A stretch of DNA of 47,901 nucleotides from Deltaproteobacteria bacterium (GTDB lineage: Bacteria; Desulfobacterota; Desulfarculia; Adiutricales; Adiutricaceae). The position numbers and the translations under genes are program-made. Positions 1-8,766 of this stretch are shown in pieces. Every line of letters starts with the position of its first letter. Within the stretch, counting starts at the first letter, position 1. Below the pieces are notes generated by a model, which did no database searches, was not told the DNA's origin, and saw nothing but the letters and a program-made list of their open reading frames with translations. The stretch is from the NCBI GenBank assembly GCA_031278635.1, contig JAITKA010000062.1, positions 1 to 47,901 on the forward strand, read 5' to 3'.

Positions 1-165
1 GGACCTAGATGCCATGCCTTTGGAGCTTCACAACCATGATCACCTAAAAGCCAAGCCCCATGGGGCTTTCGAATTAAAACCCACCCTACCAAGATAGCCG
101 GGCGGGGTCAAAAAATCCCCAGGTTCTTGGACAGCATCCCGGAAGAGGTCAGGGGGGGGTTGGAA

Positions 166-405
166 ATGAAACCGACCATTTTGGCCGGCATAGGAGTACT
201 GTTTTCGGTGGTTTCCGGCTCTCTCCCAGATTTTCCTGGACAGCTGTGGATATTTATAGTTCTTTATATAGCTATAGGCACATCTATATCTTCAGCTCAG
301 TTATCTCCTACAGATGATATTTACAAAGCTGTAAGAAAAATCAGTAAATTTAAAGATATTTCTAAAGCTGATTATAAGATACTTTTAAAAACATTAAATA
401 GATAA
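166..405 (+). CDS. small hypothetical membrane protein
   Basis: ORF 127..405 with a likely internal ATG at 166 (MKPTILAGIGVLFSVV...); hydrophobic N-terminal half and Lys-rich C-terminus; AT-rich 3' half. Confidence 0.4.
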   Translation: MKPTILAGIGVLFSVVSGSLPDFPGQLWIFIVLYIAIGTSISSAQLSPTDDIYKAVRKISKFKDISKADYKILLKTLNR

Positions 406-454
406 GATGTTGTTTTAGTATGGTTCTTTTAGCGTCGATTCTAGCTTGGACAAC

Positions 455-739
455 TCACTTGGACAACTCAGTGTTGTTGTATTCATTCAGCAACTCATCA
501 TACCGCCTGTCAAGCATAGACATGGAGTAAAGCATTTCGTCAATGAATTTAGCGGTAACTTGATCCAGCAACCTGACCCGCTCGTCCGCCGCTAGTTCTT
601 GCGGCATTTTTGCCCAGACTTCACCGAGCGAAACCAGATAGGCTAGCATCTCCCTACGCAATTCCTTGCGTCCGGTAAGCAGTTGATCCAGCGGTCGCAG
701 ATGCTGACTGATGAAAGCCACGCTAGGCGTCGCCATCAC
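455..739 (-). CDS. hypothetical helical protein, second gene of an overlapping pair
   Basis: 94-aa ORF overlapping the upstream ORF by 4 bp (ATGA-type junction). Confidence 0.5.
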   Translation of the reverse strand: MMATPSVAFISQHLRPLDQLLTGRKELRREMLAYLVSLGEVWAKMPQELAADERVRLLDQVTAKFIDEMLYSMSMLDRRYDELLNEYNNTELSK

Positions 740-1023
740 TCATTTTCCGTGTTAGTGAGACTGGCCGGGGTGATGAGGTTATAAGATCTGAGCCATTGTT
801 CTATGAAAGTTTTATACGCCGTCTCTATGGCTTTTTTGCCAAAACCTTCGGTGGGGGCGTCTTCATCATCCAGGAAGCTCAAGGCAGACTCAATTTCGCT
901 TATGTCTACCTTGTAAAAAGCCAGCAACTCGGCCCGCAGTTCCGCTTGTTTTTCGAGAATCCAGTTGATACCATCCTTGTGGGCCTCAATGGTTTCAAAC
1001 AATTTATTTCTTTCGTCTGACAT
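736..1023 (-). CDS. hypothetical helical protein, first gene of an overlapping pair
   Basis: 95-aa ORF with an upstream purine-rich stretch; resembles its downstream partner. Confidence 0.5.
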   Translation of the reverse strand: MSDERNKLFETIEAHKDGINWILEKQAELRAELLAFYKVDISEIESALSFLDDEDAPTEGFGKKAIETAYKTFIEQWLRSYNLITPASLTNTENE

Positions 1024-2091
1024 TTTGCCTCCAATCTATTTGCCGAAGCGTTTTTATGCGCTTGTTAAAGGTTAAATGAGGGCTAACTGAGGACCATCAG
1101 TGCTTGGGTTCTCACGTTTGATATTATCTTTGCCTTTTAGCAACTAAATTATTACAAAGATGCCAAATTTCAATAACTAGGCACCCAAGATTTAAATTCT
1201 TACTGGCTTCGAGGGATTATTTCCAAAATCACCCCTCCACCGTTAGCACTTTCAAGTAACTATCGAATCACCTAAGATACCTTCTCGGATTTAACCGGCA
1301 TCATCGGGTAAAAATTCTCTCTCAAATGCCATTATGCTGTGGCATGGAAAACCAAGGCACCCATGTCGGCTTTGGCCAGTTCGATTCTAAAGTTCGATTC
1401 TAAAGTGTCTTTGGCCAGAATTTTATAAATTATATTGTTCTTATCATGCAGTTTCGTCGAAATTTAGACGCCTTAGTTTGTCATAAGGTTCCGAAAAGAT
1501 CTACTCACGGTGAGCATTTGTAAAGTTTAGAAAAATAAGATTATAATACTAATTTAGTTTTTATAATCTAAACATTGGGTGGCTCAACTTCTTACAGCTT
1601 ACCAGGACTCCCGGCTATCATTTGGATAAATCGTATCGGCCACTTTGTGACAATTCAAGCTTTACGGAAAAATATACGATGGACGGCAAAATTCGTCAAG
1701 TGTTTTATCATGGCTACAAAAAACGGCAACATATGTTCTAAAAAGTCTAAAGCTCTTGAATTTTCGGCTTTAAACTTGCCCGATGCCTTGGCTCTTCTTT
1801 TTCGATCACTGGTCAGGTGGAGTGATATCGTGAACTTTTTTTTATTTAGACCTCAATAGGTCAATGATATATTCCAATGTGTACTATGGCATTGGGTCGT
1901 GAATGATTATTTACATGTAGTCTTTAAATTTTTTTGTTACAATTAAAGGCGACGTGACTATTTCAATAGAATTATGACTATGTTTTTAAAATTTTATTAC
2001 ACAACATTATAATAAATTGGCAGGTTAATTTTATATTTAACAATAAAATTACCAATATATTACGACTAACCATACAAAAAATCACCCCTAG

Positions 2092-2127
2092 ACTAGGCCA
2101 TGGCGACAATAGTAGCCATGGCCTAGT
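2092..2127 (-). terminator. hairpin downstream of the NCS2 permease, putative terminator
   Basis: perfect 13-bp inverted repeat actaggccatggc/gccatggcctagt with 10-nt loop, just past the stop codon; T-run a few nt further on the minus strand. Confidence 0.55.
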
Positions 2128-2146
2128 TTGTGGCCATGAAGGCCGC

Positions 2147-3442
2147 CTAATGGCCCCTGGCCGCGAAGAACATCTTCAGGGCGAAGATGATCGCGACCAC
2201 CCAAACGGTGGCGTTCAGTTCCTTGGTCTTCCGGGCCATGACCTTCATGAAGACGTAAACGATCCAGCCCACGGCCAGGCCGTCGGAGATGCGCCAGGTC
2301 AGGCCGATCAGGATCAGGACCAGGAAGGCCGGGAAGACCTCGGTGTAGTCCTTGAACGAGACCTTGGTCATCGACTCGAGCATCAGGAGGCCGACCATGA
2401 CCAGGGCCGGGGCCACGGCGCTGAAGGGGACGATCATGAAAAGCGGGGAGACGAAAAGGGACAGGAAAAAACAGGCGGCCACGGTCAGGGCCGTGAGGCC
2501 GGTCCGCCCGCCCGAGGCCACGCCCGCGCCGCTCTCGGCGTAGGTCGTGTTGGGGGAAAGGCCGAGGCAGCCCCCCACGACCACGCCAATGGAATCGGCC
2601 ACGAAAGCCCGGCCCATCTTGTGCCGGTAGCGATCGCCGTCGGCGCCCATGACCCCGAAAAGGCCAAGGAAGCCGGCCAGGCCGTCGACCACCTCCATGA
2701 AAAGTAGGGTCAGGACCACGCTCCAGAAATCGAAAGAGGACAGGACGGAGAAATCGAACCTGAACATGATTTCGCCGACGGCCGGCGGGGCCCCGACGAA
2801 ACCGTCCGAGAGGCCCGAGACGTCCGTGACCCCCATGGGGATGCCCACGATGGTGGTGATTATGATGCCGACGAGGATGGCGAAGCGGACCCTCAGGGCC
2901 AGGAGGAGGCCGGTGATCAGGAGGCCGATCAGGGCCAGCATGGCCGGCCCCGAGGAGATGTCGCCCAGGCCCGGGCCCGTCTGGGGGTTAAGGTTGATAA
3001 GGCCGCTGTTGTAGAGCCCGATGTAGCCGATCATGAGGCCAATGCCGCCGCAGACGCCGTGCTGGAGGGCCTTGGGGACGTCCCTTAGGACCTTCTCCCG
3101 CAGGGGCGAGACGGAGAGGGCCACGAAGGCCAGCCCCGAGATCAAAACCGCGGTCAGGGCTTCCTGCCAGGAGAAACCCATCTGGGTGACCACGACGACG
3201 AAAAAGGCGTTCAGGCCCATGCCCGGGGCGACGGCGAAGGGGAGGTTGGCCACGAAGGCCATGACGAGCGTGGCCACGATGACCCCCAGGGCCGTGGCCG
3301 TGAATAGGGCCGCCTGGGGCATGCCCGCCTGGCTCACGATGATGGGGTTCACGGTCAGGACGTAAACCATGGCAAAGAAAGTGGTCAACCCGGCGCTTAT
3401 TTCCACCAGCGACGAGGCGTTATGGGCTTCCAGTTTAAACAT
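2147..3442 (-). CDS. NCS2 family purine (adenine/guanine/hypoxanthine) permease, AzgA/GhxP-like
   Basis: 431-aa polytopic protein; MFKLEAHNASSLVEISAGLTTFFAMVYVLTVNPIIVSQAGMP, VAPGMGLNAFFVV, SPNTTYAESGAGVASGGRTGLTA are typical of the AzgA-like NCS2 branch. Confidence 0.9.
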   Translation of the reverse strand: MFKLEAHNASSLVEISAGLTTFFAMVYVLTVNPIIVSQAGMPQAALFTATALGVIVATLVMAFVANLPFAVAPGMGLNAFFVVVVTQMGFSWQEALTAVLISGLAFVALSVSPLREKVLRDVPKALQHGVCGGIGLMIGYIGLYNSGLINLNPQTGPGLGDISSGPAMLALIGLLITGLLLALRVRFAILVGIIITTIVGIPMGVTDVSGLSDGFVGAPPAVGEIMFRFDFSVLSSFDFWSVVLTLLFMEVVDGLAGFLGLFGVMGADGDRYRHKMGRAFVADSIGVVVGGCLGLSPNTTYAESGAGVASGGRTGLTALTVAACFFLSLFVSPLFMIVPFSAVAPALVMVGLLMLESMTKVSFKDYTEVFPAFLVLILIGLTWRISDGLAVGWIVYVFMKVMARKTKELNATVWVVAIIFALKMFFAARGH

Positions 3443-3589
3443 GATACCCCTCTCCAGACCTGGGGGCCCGGGGCGCGGGAAAAATACCCCGCCGCCATGG
3501 GCCGCCCGGATATTGGTCAGATTGGGAGGCCTTTGCCATCAACCGCCCGGAAGCGGGGGCCAAGGCGGGGCGCCGCCATAAAGGCCCCG

Positions 3590-3800
3590 GCCCGGCAGGT
3601 CTTCTGGCTCACGGATCGACCGGTTCCGTCGCGGCCTTCCCGGGGAATGACCCCAGTGACCAGCCAATGGCCCGGGGAACCCCCCACGGGCTTTGGCTCA
3701 TGGCGACGTCCCGTCCCCGTTCACAGCGGCGGGTCCGCCTCGGTTTTGACCGAACTTCCTTGGTTGCCGAACCGCCCTTAAGGTACTCCTCGGTGGCTTG
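3590..3800 (-). promoter_or_regulatory. cobalamin (adenosylcobalamin-type) riboswitch
   Basis: minus strand reads GGAAGTTCGGTCAAAACCGAGGCGGACCCGCCGCTGTGAAC ... CACTGGGGTCATTCCCCGGGAAGGCC ... GAGCCAGAAGACCTGCC, matching conserved B12-box elements in the right order; about 150 nt upstream of the permease ATG. Confidence 0.92.
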
Positions 3801-3928
3801 GTTGTCAACTTCAATCTCTATTCACTGCATAACAGGCTCAAAAACGTAGCCAGTCAAATTTTTCGTTATTTCTTTCGGTAATATACGCTTAAAGACATGA
3901 CATAGGCTCAAAAAAAGCGACTATCCAC

Positions 3929-3992
3929 GGCCCCGGTATTTCACGCTTTTTCCTCCCCGGTCGGGGCGGGGGAAAGCGTGAAATACCGCGGC
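3929..3992. repeat. long intergenic inverted repeat
   Basis: ggccccggtatttcacgcttt ... aaagcgtgaaataccgcggcc, with C-rich/G-rich inner arms extending the stem. Confidence 0.75.
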
Positions 3993-4683
3993 CGATAAAC
4001 CACGCCTTTTTTCCCAATAGGCTGATAAAACTAAAAAATTACGCCCCCCGGCAAGGACACGAACGAACGTTTCAACGCCACCAGCTGGGAAAAGGCGACA
4101 AAAACGCAGAAATTATCCCCCCGGCGGGCGGCCCGCCGGGAAACCGCGAAGGGCAACCATTTTGGGCAATGTCGGGACTCCCGTCCCCCCCCGGTGGGTG
4201 GGGGGACGCCGGGAAATATATTTGGGGGCAACGAAGCCTGGGCCTTGGAAATTGTGCCGGCGCGGGGCCCTGGCGCTTTCTTTCGCGCCGGCGGGCGCGT
4301 CGCCTTGGGAGCCGATTTGACTGAACAAATCAGCCGAGGGCCTTCCCCGGCCGGCGAAGGGCCTTAAATTTTACCAGTATCGGCAGTGATTTATAAGGCT
4401 TGGTTGGGGAAAAAAAATAATCATTGACCTTCAGCCCCGCTAATGTTATCTTACGATTTCTATCCCTATTTGGGGGGATAAGAACCGGTCCGGAATTACT
4501 CGCCCCCGGTATGATAATTGAACGTTTAGCGCCTGGCTGGCGCTTAAAAATCAGCCACAACCCGACCTACCCGGTTTTACCGGGCAAGGCACCCCCATCC
4601 GCGTTCATTTATTTCCAGGGTCGGCCCCTAAAAAAAAGTAGTTCCAAGACTTTATCGGGTTGAAGGGAGGCATATGAGAGGAA

Positions 4684-5766
4684 TTGACAGACCAGATTAA
4701 CGTTGCGTTACTGTGTAGTGGCATATCCAAGACATTCGGTAACCATAGGGCTCTTATCGATGTCGATCTTTCCGTAAGAAAGGGCGAAGTATTAACTATA
4801 CTTGGCCCTTCTGGCTGTGGGAAGACGACTCTTTTGAGGATCATCGCAGGCTTGGAACTCGCGGACGCGGGCCAAGTCTTCCTAAACGACGAAGACATAA
4901 CCAGGTACCCCGCCTCTAGGCGGCCAATCAATACCGTCTTTCAGAGTTATGCTCTTTTTCCCCACCTTGACGTATTTTCCAACGTCGCCTTCGGGCTCCA
5001 GGCCAAAAAGACCGCAAAGTCTAAAATAACCCAAAAAGTCGGGGACATCCTGTCCCTGGTCCGTATGGACGGCCTGGAAAAACGATTCCCCCATCAACTC
5101 TCCGGTGGACAAAAGCAAAGGGTGGCTCTGGCCAGGGCGCTGGTCAACGAGCCCAAGCTGCTTTTATTGGACGAGCCCATGAGCGCCCTGGACGCCCATC
5201 TCAGGACCAAGGTCCAGGACGAGCTCCGGGCCCTCCAGAAAGAGCTGGGAACCACCTTCGTTTTGGTGACGCACGACCAGAACGAGGCCAAGCGGCTTTC
5301 CAACCACCTGGCCGTCATGAACGAGGGCCAGATCATCCAGTTCGGGACCACCGAGAAAGTTTTCACCAAACCCGACAACAAGTTCGTGGCCGAGTTCCTG
5401 GGAGCGACCAACCTGTTCGAGGCCTCCAGGGACGGGGCCCTGTACCGCACCAGGTACGGGCCCATGGACGTGACCGACAAGCCGGTCTGGGACGAGGGCA
5501 AGATCCTCATCTGGCCCGAGCGCATCGAGATCCACGAGAAGGCCAAGACCGGCGAGCCAAACTGGTTCAGCTGTTACGTCAGGGACAGGGTGTTTAACGG
5601 CGACGGGCTTGACCTCCTGCTGGTCAAGGACGCCGGGAACGATTCCCTGGAAAAACCAATCCTGGTCAAGGCGAGAAATTCCTTCGATATCCAAAGCGGC
5701 CAGGAGGTCGGGGTCTACTTTCCCCCCGATTACCTGGTGCCCCTGGAAAACCGCGCCCAAAATTGA
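4684..5766 (+). CDS. potA: spermidine/putrescine ABC transporter ATP-binding protein
   Basis: Walker A GPSGCGKTT, signature LSGGQKQRVALARAL, Walker B LLLLDEPMSALD, TOBE-like C-terminus; TTG start; followed by potB/potC-like permeases. Confidence 0.88.
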   Translation: MTDQINVALLCSGISKTFGNHRALIDVDLSVRKGEVLTILGPSGCGKTTLLRIIAGLELADAGQVFLNDEDITRYPASRRPINTVFQSYALFPHLDVFSNVAFGLQAKKTAKSKITQKVGDILSLVRMDGLEKRFPHQLSGGQKQRVALARALVNEPKLLLLDEPMSALDAHLRTKVQDELRALQKELGTTFVLVTHDQNEAKRLSNHLAVMNEGQIIQFGTTEKVFTKPDNKFVAEFLGATNLFEASRDGALYRTRYGPMDVTDKPVWDEGKILIWPERIEIHEKAKTGEPNWFSCYVRDRVFNGDGLDLLLVKDAGNDSLEKPILVKARNSFDIQSGQEVGVYFPPDYLVPLENRAQN

Positions 5767-5784
5767 TACTGCCCCGCCCTTCCC

Positions 5785-5819
5785 GGGCCCGGCCCAGCTT
5801 GCCTGGGCCGGGCCCTTTT
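5785..5819 (+). terminator. hairpin plus T4 between potA and potB, possible attenuator
   Basis: perfect 13-bp stem gggcccggcccag/ctgggccgggccc, 5-nt loop, followed by tttt. Confidence 0.55.
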
Positions 5820-5847
5820 GGCGTTTTATTCCCCCAAGGAGGCGGAC

Positions 5848-6816
5848 ATGGGCCATGACGGCGCCCCCAAAATTCCCGGCCAGGGACCGAGGACGGTGGT
5901 TTGGCTCGGCGAGCTCACGACCTACTGGCGCCTGCGGCTGAGGTCCCTGGCCATGGCCGGCCCCCCGCTCCTGTGGCTCACGCTCCTTCTGGCCGTGCCC
6001 TGCCTTCTATTGGGCTGCCTCGCCTTCGCCAGCCGTGGCCAGTACGGCGAGATCGTCTTCCAGGCGACGGCCGTGAACCTAAAGCGCCTCATCGGCTACA
6101 CGACCTTCGGCTGGAGCCCGGCCTTCCTGTACATCATGGCCCGGAGCCTGTGGGTGGCCCTCGTGACCACGGTCCTGTGCGTCGCCCTGGCCTACCCCCT
6201 GACCTTCCACATAGCCACAAGGCCCCCAAAAAAGCGCGTCTACTGGCTCATCCTCCTGATCATCCCCTTTTGGACCAACGTGGTCATACGGGCCTACGCC
6301 TGGCTTTTGATCCTGGGGCCACAAATGCCCCCGGCCAAAATCGCCGCCGTCCTGGGCCTCATAGGCGACGGGGCCTCCCTCTACCCGGGGCCCCTGGCCG
6401 TCTACCTGGGCATGGTCAGCACTTTCCTGCCCTTCATGGCCCTGCCCCTCTACGCCAGCGTGGAACGCATCAACTGGGAGATCCTGGAGGCGGCCAAGGA
6501 CCTCTACGGCTCCCGCTACATGATCTTCATGCAGGCCGTGCTGCCCCAGACCAAGCCCGGCCTTTACGTGGGCATTATAGTGACCTTCGTCCCCTCCATG
6601 GCCATGTTCGTGGTCACGGACATCCTGGGGGGCGCGAAAACCATGCTCATCGGCAATCTCATCCAGCAGCAGTTCGCCCAGGCCAGGGACTGGCCCTTCG
6701 GGGCGGCCCTGTCCGCGGCCCTGATGCTCCTGACCCTCATGAGCCTGGCCGTCTTCCGCTGGCGCCGCCGGGACGGGAACGGCGGGGGCTCCTCGATTTT
6801 CGGCGGCTTCGACTGA
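5848..6816 (+). CDS. potB: spermidine/putrescine ABC transporter permease
   Basis: binding-protein-dependent permease with EAA-type motif (EAAKDLYGSRYMIFMQAVLPQTKPGLYVG); ATG at 5848 preceded by aaggagg, preferred over the ORF-track TTG at 5818. Confidence 0.87.
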   Translation: MGHDGAPKIPGQGPRTVVWLGELTTYWRLRLRSLAMAGPPLLWLTLLLAVPCLLLGCLAFASRGQYGEIVFQATAVNLKRLIGYTTFGWSPAFLYIMARSLWVALVTTVLCVALAYPLTFHIATRPPKKRVYWLILLIIPFWTNVVIRAYAWLLILGPQMPPAKIAAVLGLIGDGASLYPGPLAVYLGMVSTFLPFMALPLYASVERINWEILEAAKDLYGSRYMIFMQAVLPQTKPGLYVGIIVTFVPSMAMFVVTDILGGAKTMLIGNLIQQQFAQARDWPFGAALSAALMLLTLMSLAVFRWRRRDGNGGGSSIFGGFD

Positions 6817-6884
6817 GGCCCACGGCGGGCGGCCCCGCCGGGGGGCCCGCCGGCCATAAACTTTAGCAAGACCCAGGGATTGGA

Positions 6885-7676
6885 ATGAAACAGAAAAGGC
6901 CGCTTGTGGCCCTAATCGCCGTTTTTGGGATGGTGCTCATGTACGCGCCCTCGGTCGCCGTGGCCGTGTTCTCGGTAAACGACGCCATCTACGGCCTCGC
7001 CTGGCGGGGCTTTACCCTCAAATGGTATAAATTCCTCTTCCAAAACGAGTACATCATAAACGCGGCCATAAACACCCTGATCCTGGCCACCGTCTCGACC
7101 ATCGCCTCCACCATCCTGGGGACGGCCCTGGCCATCGGCCTCTACCGCGCCCCCTGGTCCCCTGGCCTCCACCGCCTCTTCGATCTGGTCATAAACCTCC
7201 CGGTGGTCGTGCCGGACATAATCATGGCCGTGGCCCTGGCCCTGGCCTTTAACGCCCTGCGCATGGTCTGCTCGATCTTCGATATCGGCATGGTCACCCT
7301 GATCGTCTCCCACGTGACCTTCCAGATCTCCTTCGTGACCCTTGTGGTCAAAAGCCGCCTCGAGAGCCTCGGGCACGATACCGACGAGGCGGCCCGGGAC
7401 CTCTACGCCTCGACCTTCTTCCACTTCAGGCGCGTGACCCTGCCCCTCATCCGCCCGGGCATCATAGCCGGGGGCATGCTGGCCTTCACGCTTTCCCTGG
7501 ACGATTTCATCATCAGCTTCTTTAACCACGGCCCGGAGTCGGTCACCCTGCCCATATACGTGTACGCCGCGGTCAAAAGGGGCATAACCCCGGAAATCCA
7601 TGCCCTGTCCACGGTTATGCTGGTCCTGACGGCCATACCCATAATCATCGCCGAGCGCCTGACCCGAAAGTTTTGA
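6885..7676 (+). CDS. potC: spermidine/putrescine ABC transporter permease
   Basis: EAARDLYASTFFHFRRVTLPLIRPGIIAGGMLAFTLSLDDFIISFF is typical of PotC. Confidence 0.9.
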   Translation: MKQKRPLVALIAVFGMVLMYAPSVAVAVFSVNDAIYGLAWRGFTLKWYKFLFQNEYIINAAINTLILATVSTIASTILGTALAIGLYRAPWSPGLHRLFDLVINLPVVVPDIIMAVALALAFNALRMVCSIFDIGMVTLIVSHVTFQISFVTLVVKSRLESLGHDTDEAARDLYASTFFHFRRVTLPLIRPGIIAGGMLAFTLSLDDFIISFFNHGPESVTLPIYVYAAVKRGITPEIHALSTVMLVLTAIPIIIAERLTRKF

Positions 7677-7680
7677 CCAC

Positions 7681-7717
7681 CCAAAAAAAAACCAGGCCGG
7701 GGTCTGGGTTTTTTTGG
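7681..7717. terminator. bidirectional intrinsic terminator between convergent genes
   Basis: ccaaaaaaaaaccag...ctgggtttttttgg inverted repeat between potC and the minus-strand URO-D-like gene. Confidence 0.75.
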
Positions 7718-7722
7718 GGGCT

Positions 7723-8700
7723 TTACCTTGCCGCCTGCCTGACCCACTCCAGGCGCTCGTAGGGGATGCCCTTGGGGATGGTGCAATCGGCCCCGACGAT
7801 CACGCCCTCCCGCCCGGCCTCGGCCAGGATTTTTTTGGTGAAGCCCTCGATTTCCCGCCTGTCCCCGGTCTCCAAAATCGAGCCCGGGGTGTTGGGGAAG
7901 CCGCCCAGGACGGCCCTCCCGCCGAAGAATTTCCGGCCCTCCCCCAGGGGTAAGCCCTCGACGTTGGCCGCCCAGCTGAATATGGCCGCCGGGTAGTCCC
8001 GGTAGGGCAAAAAATTATTCCTGACGCCCGCGTAGCCACAAACGTGGAGGATGCTGCGCCCGCCGGCCCCGTTGGTGGCCCCAAGGAGCCCCATCTCCCC
8101 GGGGGCCAGCCGATCGGCATAAAACCAGTCGCCCAGCCTCGTGATGTCGGGGTTTTGGACGCTCAGGTAAAGCCCGTCCGCGCCCCCCTCGCCGATGACG
8201 GCCAGCGACAGGGCCTTTAGGCCCTCGTTCAGGCGCCCGATCGCGGCCAGGGTGATTTCCGGCTCCTTTTGGAGCCACCCGACCAGCTTTTCCCTCCCGG
8301 CCATGAAACGGAGGGTGGTGGAGGCGCTAAAGACGTTAAAGAAATAAAACGTCCCGGGCTTCATCCCGGTCACGGCCTTGACCAGCCCCACCTGATCCCT
8401 GACCCACCTATGCCCGGGCCCTATGGGCTCGATCAATTCCAGGTCCCCTATTTCCCTCACGGCCCGGGCCCCCCCGGCAAGCGGGTAGGCGAAGAAGCCG
8501 TCCGTCATGATCTTGACCAAATCCGGCTTGAAGCCCGTGACGTACTCCCTGTGGCCCTCGACGTTCCGTTCCAAGACGCTCCCGTCGAAAAGCCCGTTGG
8601 CCGTTTCCGCGTCGCTCAGGAAGTGGAACCAAAAACCCACCGGCACCCTTTCCGCGGGCTTGCCGCTTATGACGTTTTCCAATAATTCCCTGTCGTTCAT
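7723..8700 (-). CDS. uroporphyrinogen decarboxylase (URO-D) superfamily protein, MtaA/MtbA-like methyltransferase type
   Basis: start at MNDRELLENVISGKPAERVPVGFWFHF; HVCG and GADC motifs about 85 residues apart resemble the His-X-Cys...Cys zinc site of corrinoid:CoM methyltransferases. Confidence 0.75.
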   Translation of the reverse strand: MNDRELLENVISGKPAERVPVGFWFHFLSDAETANGLFDGSVLERNVEGHREYVTGFKPDLVKIMTDGFFAYPLAGGARAVREIGDLELIEPIGPGHRWVRDQVGLVKAVTGMKPGTFYFFNVFSASTTLRFMAGREKLVGWLQKEPEITLAAIGRLNEGLKALSLAVIGEGGADGLYLSVQNPDITRLGDWFYADRLAPGEMGLLGATNGAGGRSILHVCGYAGVRNNFLPYRDYPAAIFSWAANVEGLPLGEGRKFFGGRAVLGGFPNTPGSILETGDRREIEGFTKKILAEAGREGVIVGADCTIPKGIPYERLEWVRQAAR

Positions 8701-8766
8701 CGGGCGACTCCTAACTACCCCTTTAATCCCGGCCATTTCCCAAGCCGGGCAATTTTTTTTCCAAGG

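Noticed and set aside
1379-1408. Duplicated GTTCGATTC, reminiscent of a tRNA T-loop
   Set aside because: No flanking acceptor, D or anticodon arms; it is simply a 14-bp direct duplication
2150-2707. Long ORFs antisense to the NCS2 permease, and many similar antisense ORFs opposite pot, topA, purB, rny and others
   Set aside because: They are shadow ORFs of GC-rich genes: low-complexity His/Gly/Arg/Asp-rich translations with no domain resemblance
4031-4560. Several 66-76 aa minus-strand ORFs between the riboswitch and potA
   Set aside because: Low-complexity, mutually overlapping frames in GC-rich non-coding DNA
5818-5847. N-terminal extension of PotB from the ORF track
   Set aside because: TTG start without a suitable RBS and overlapping the terminator hairpin tail; ATG 5848 has an aaggagg RBS
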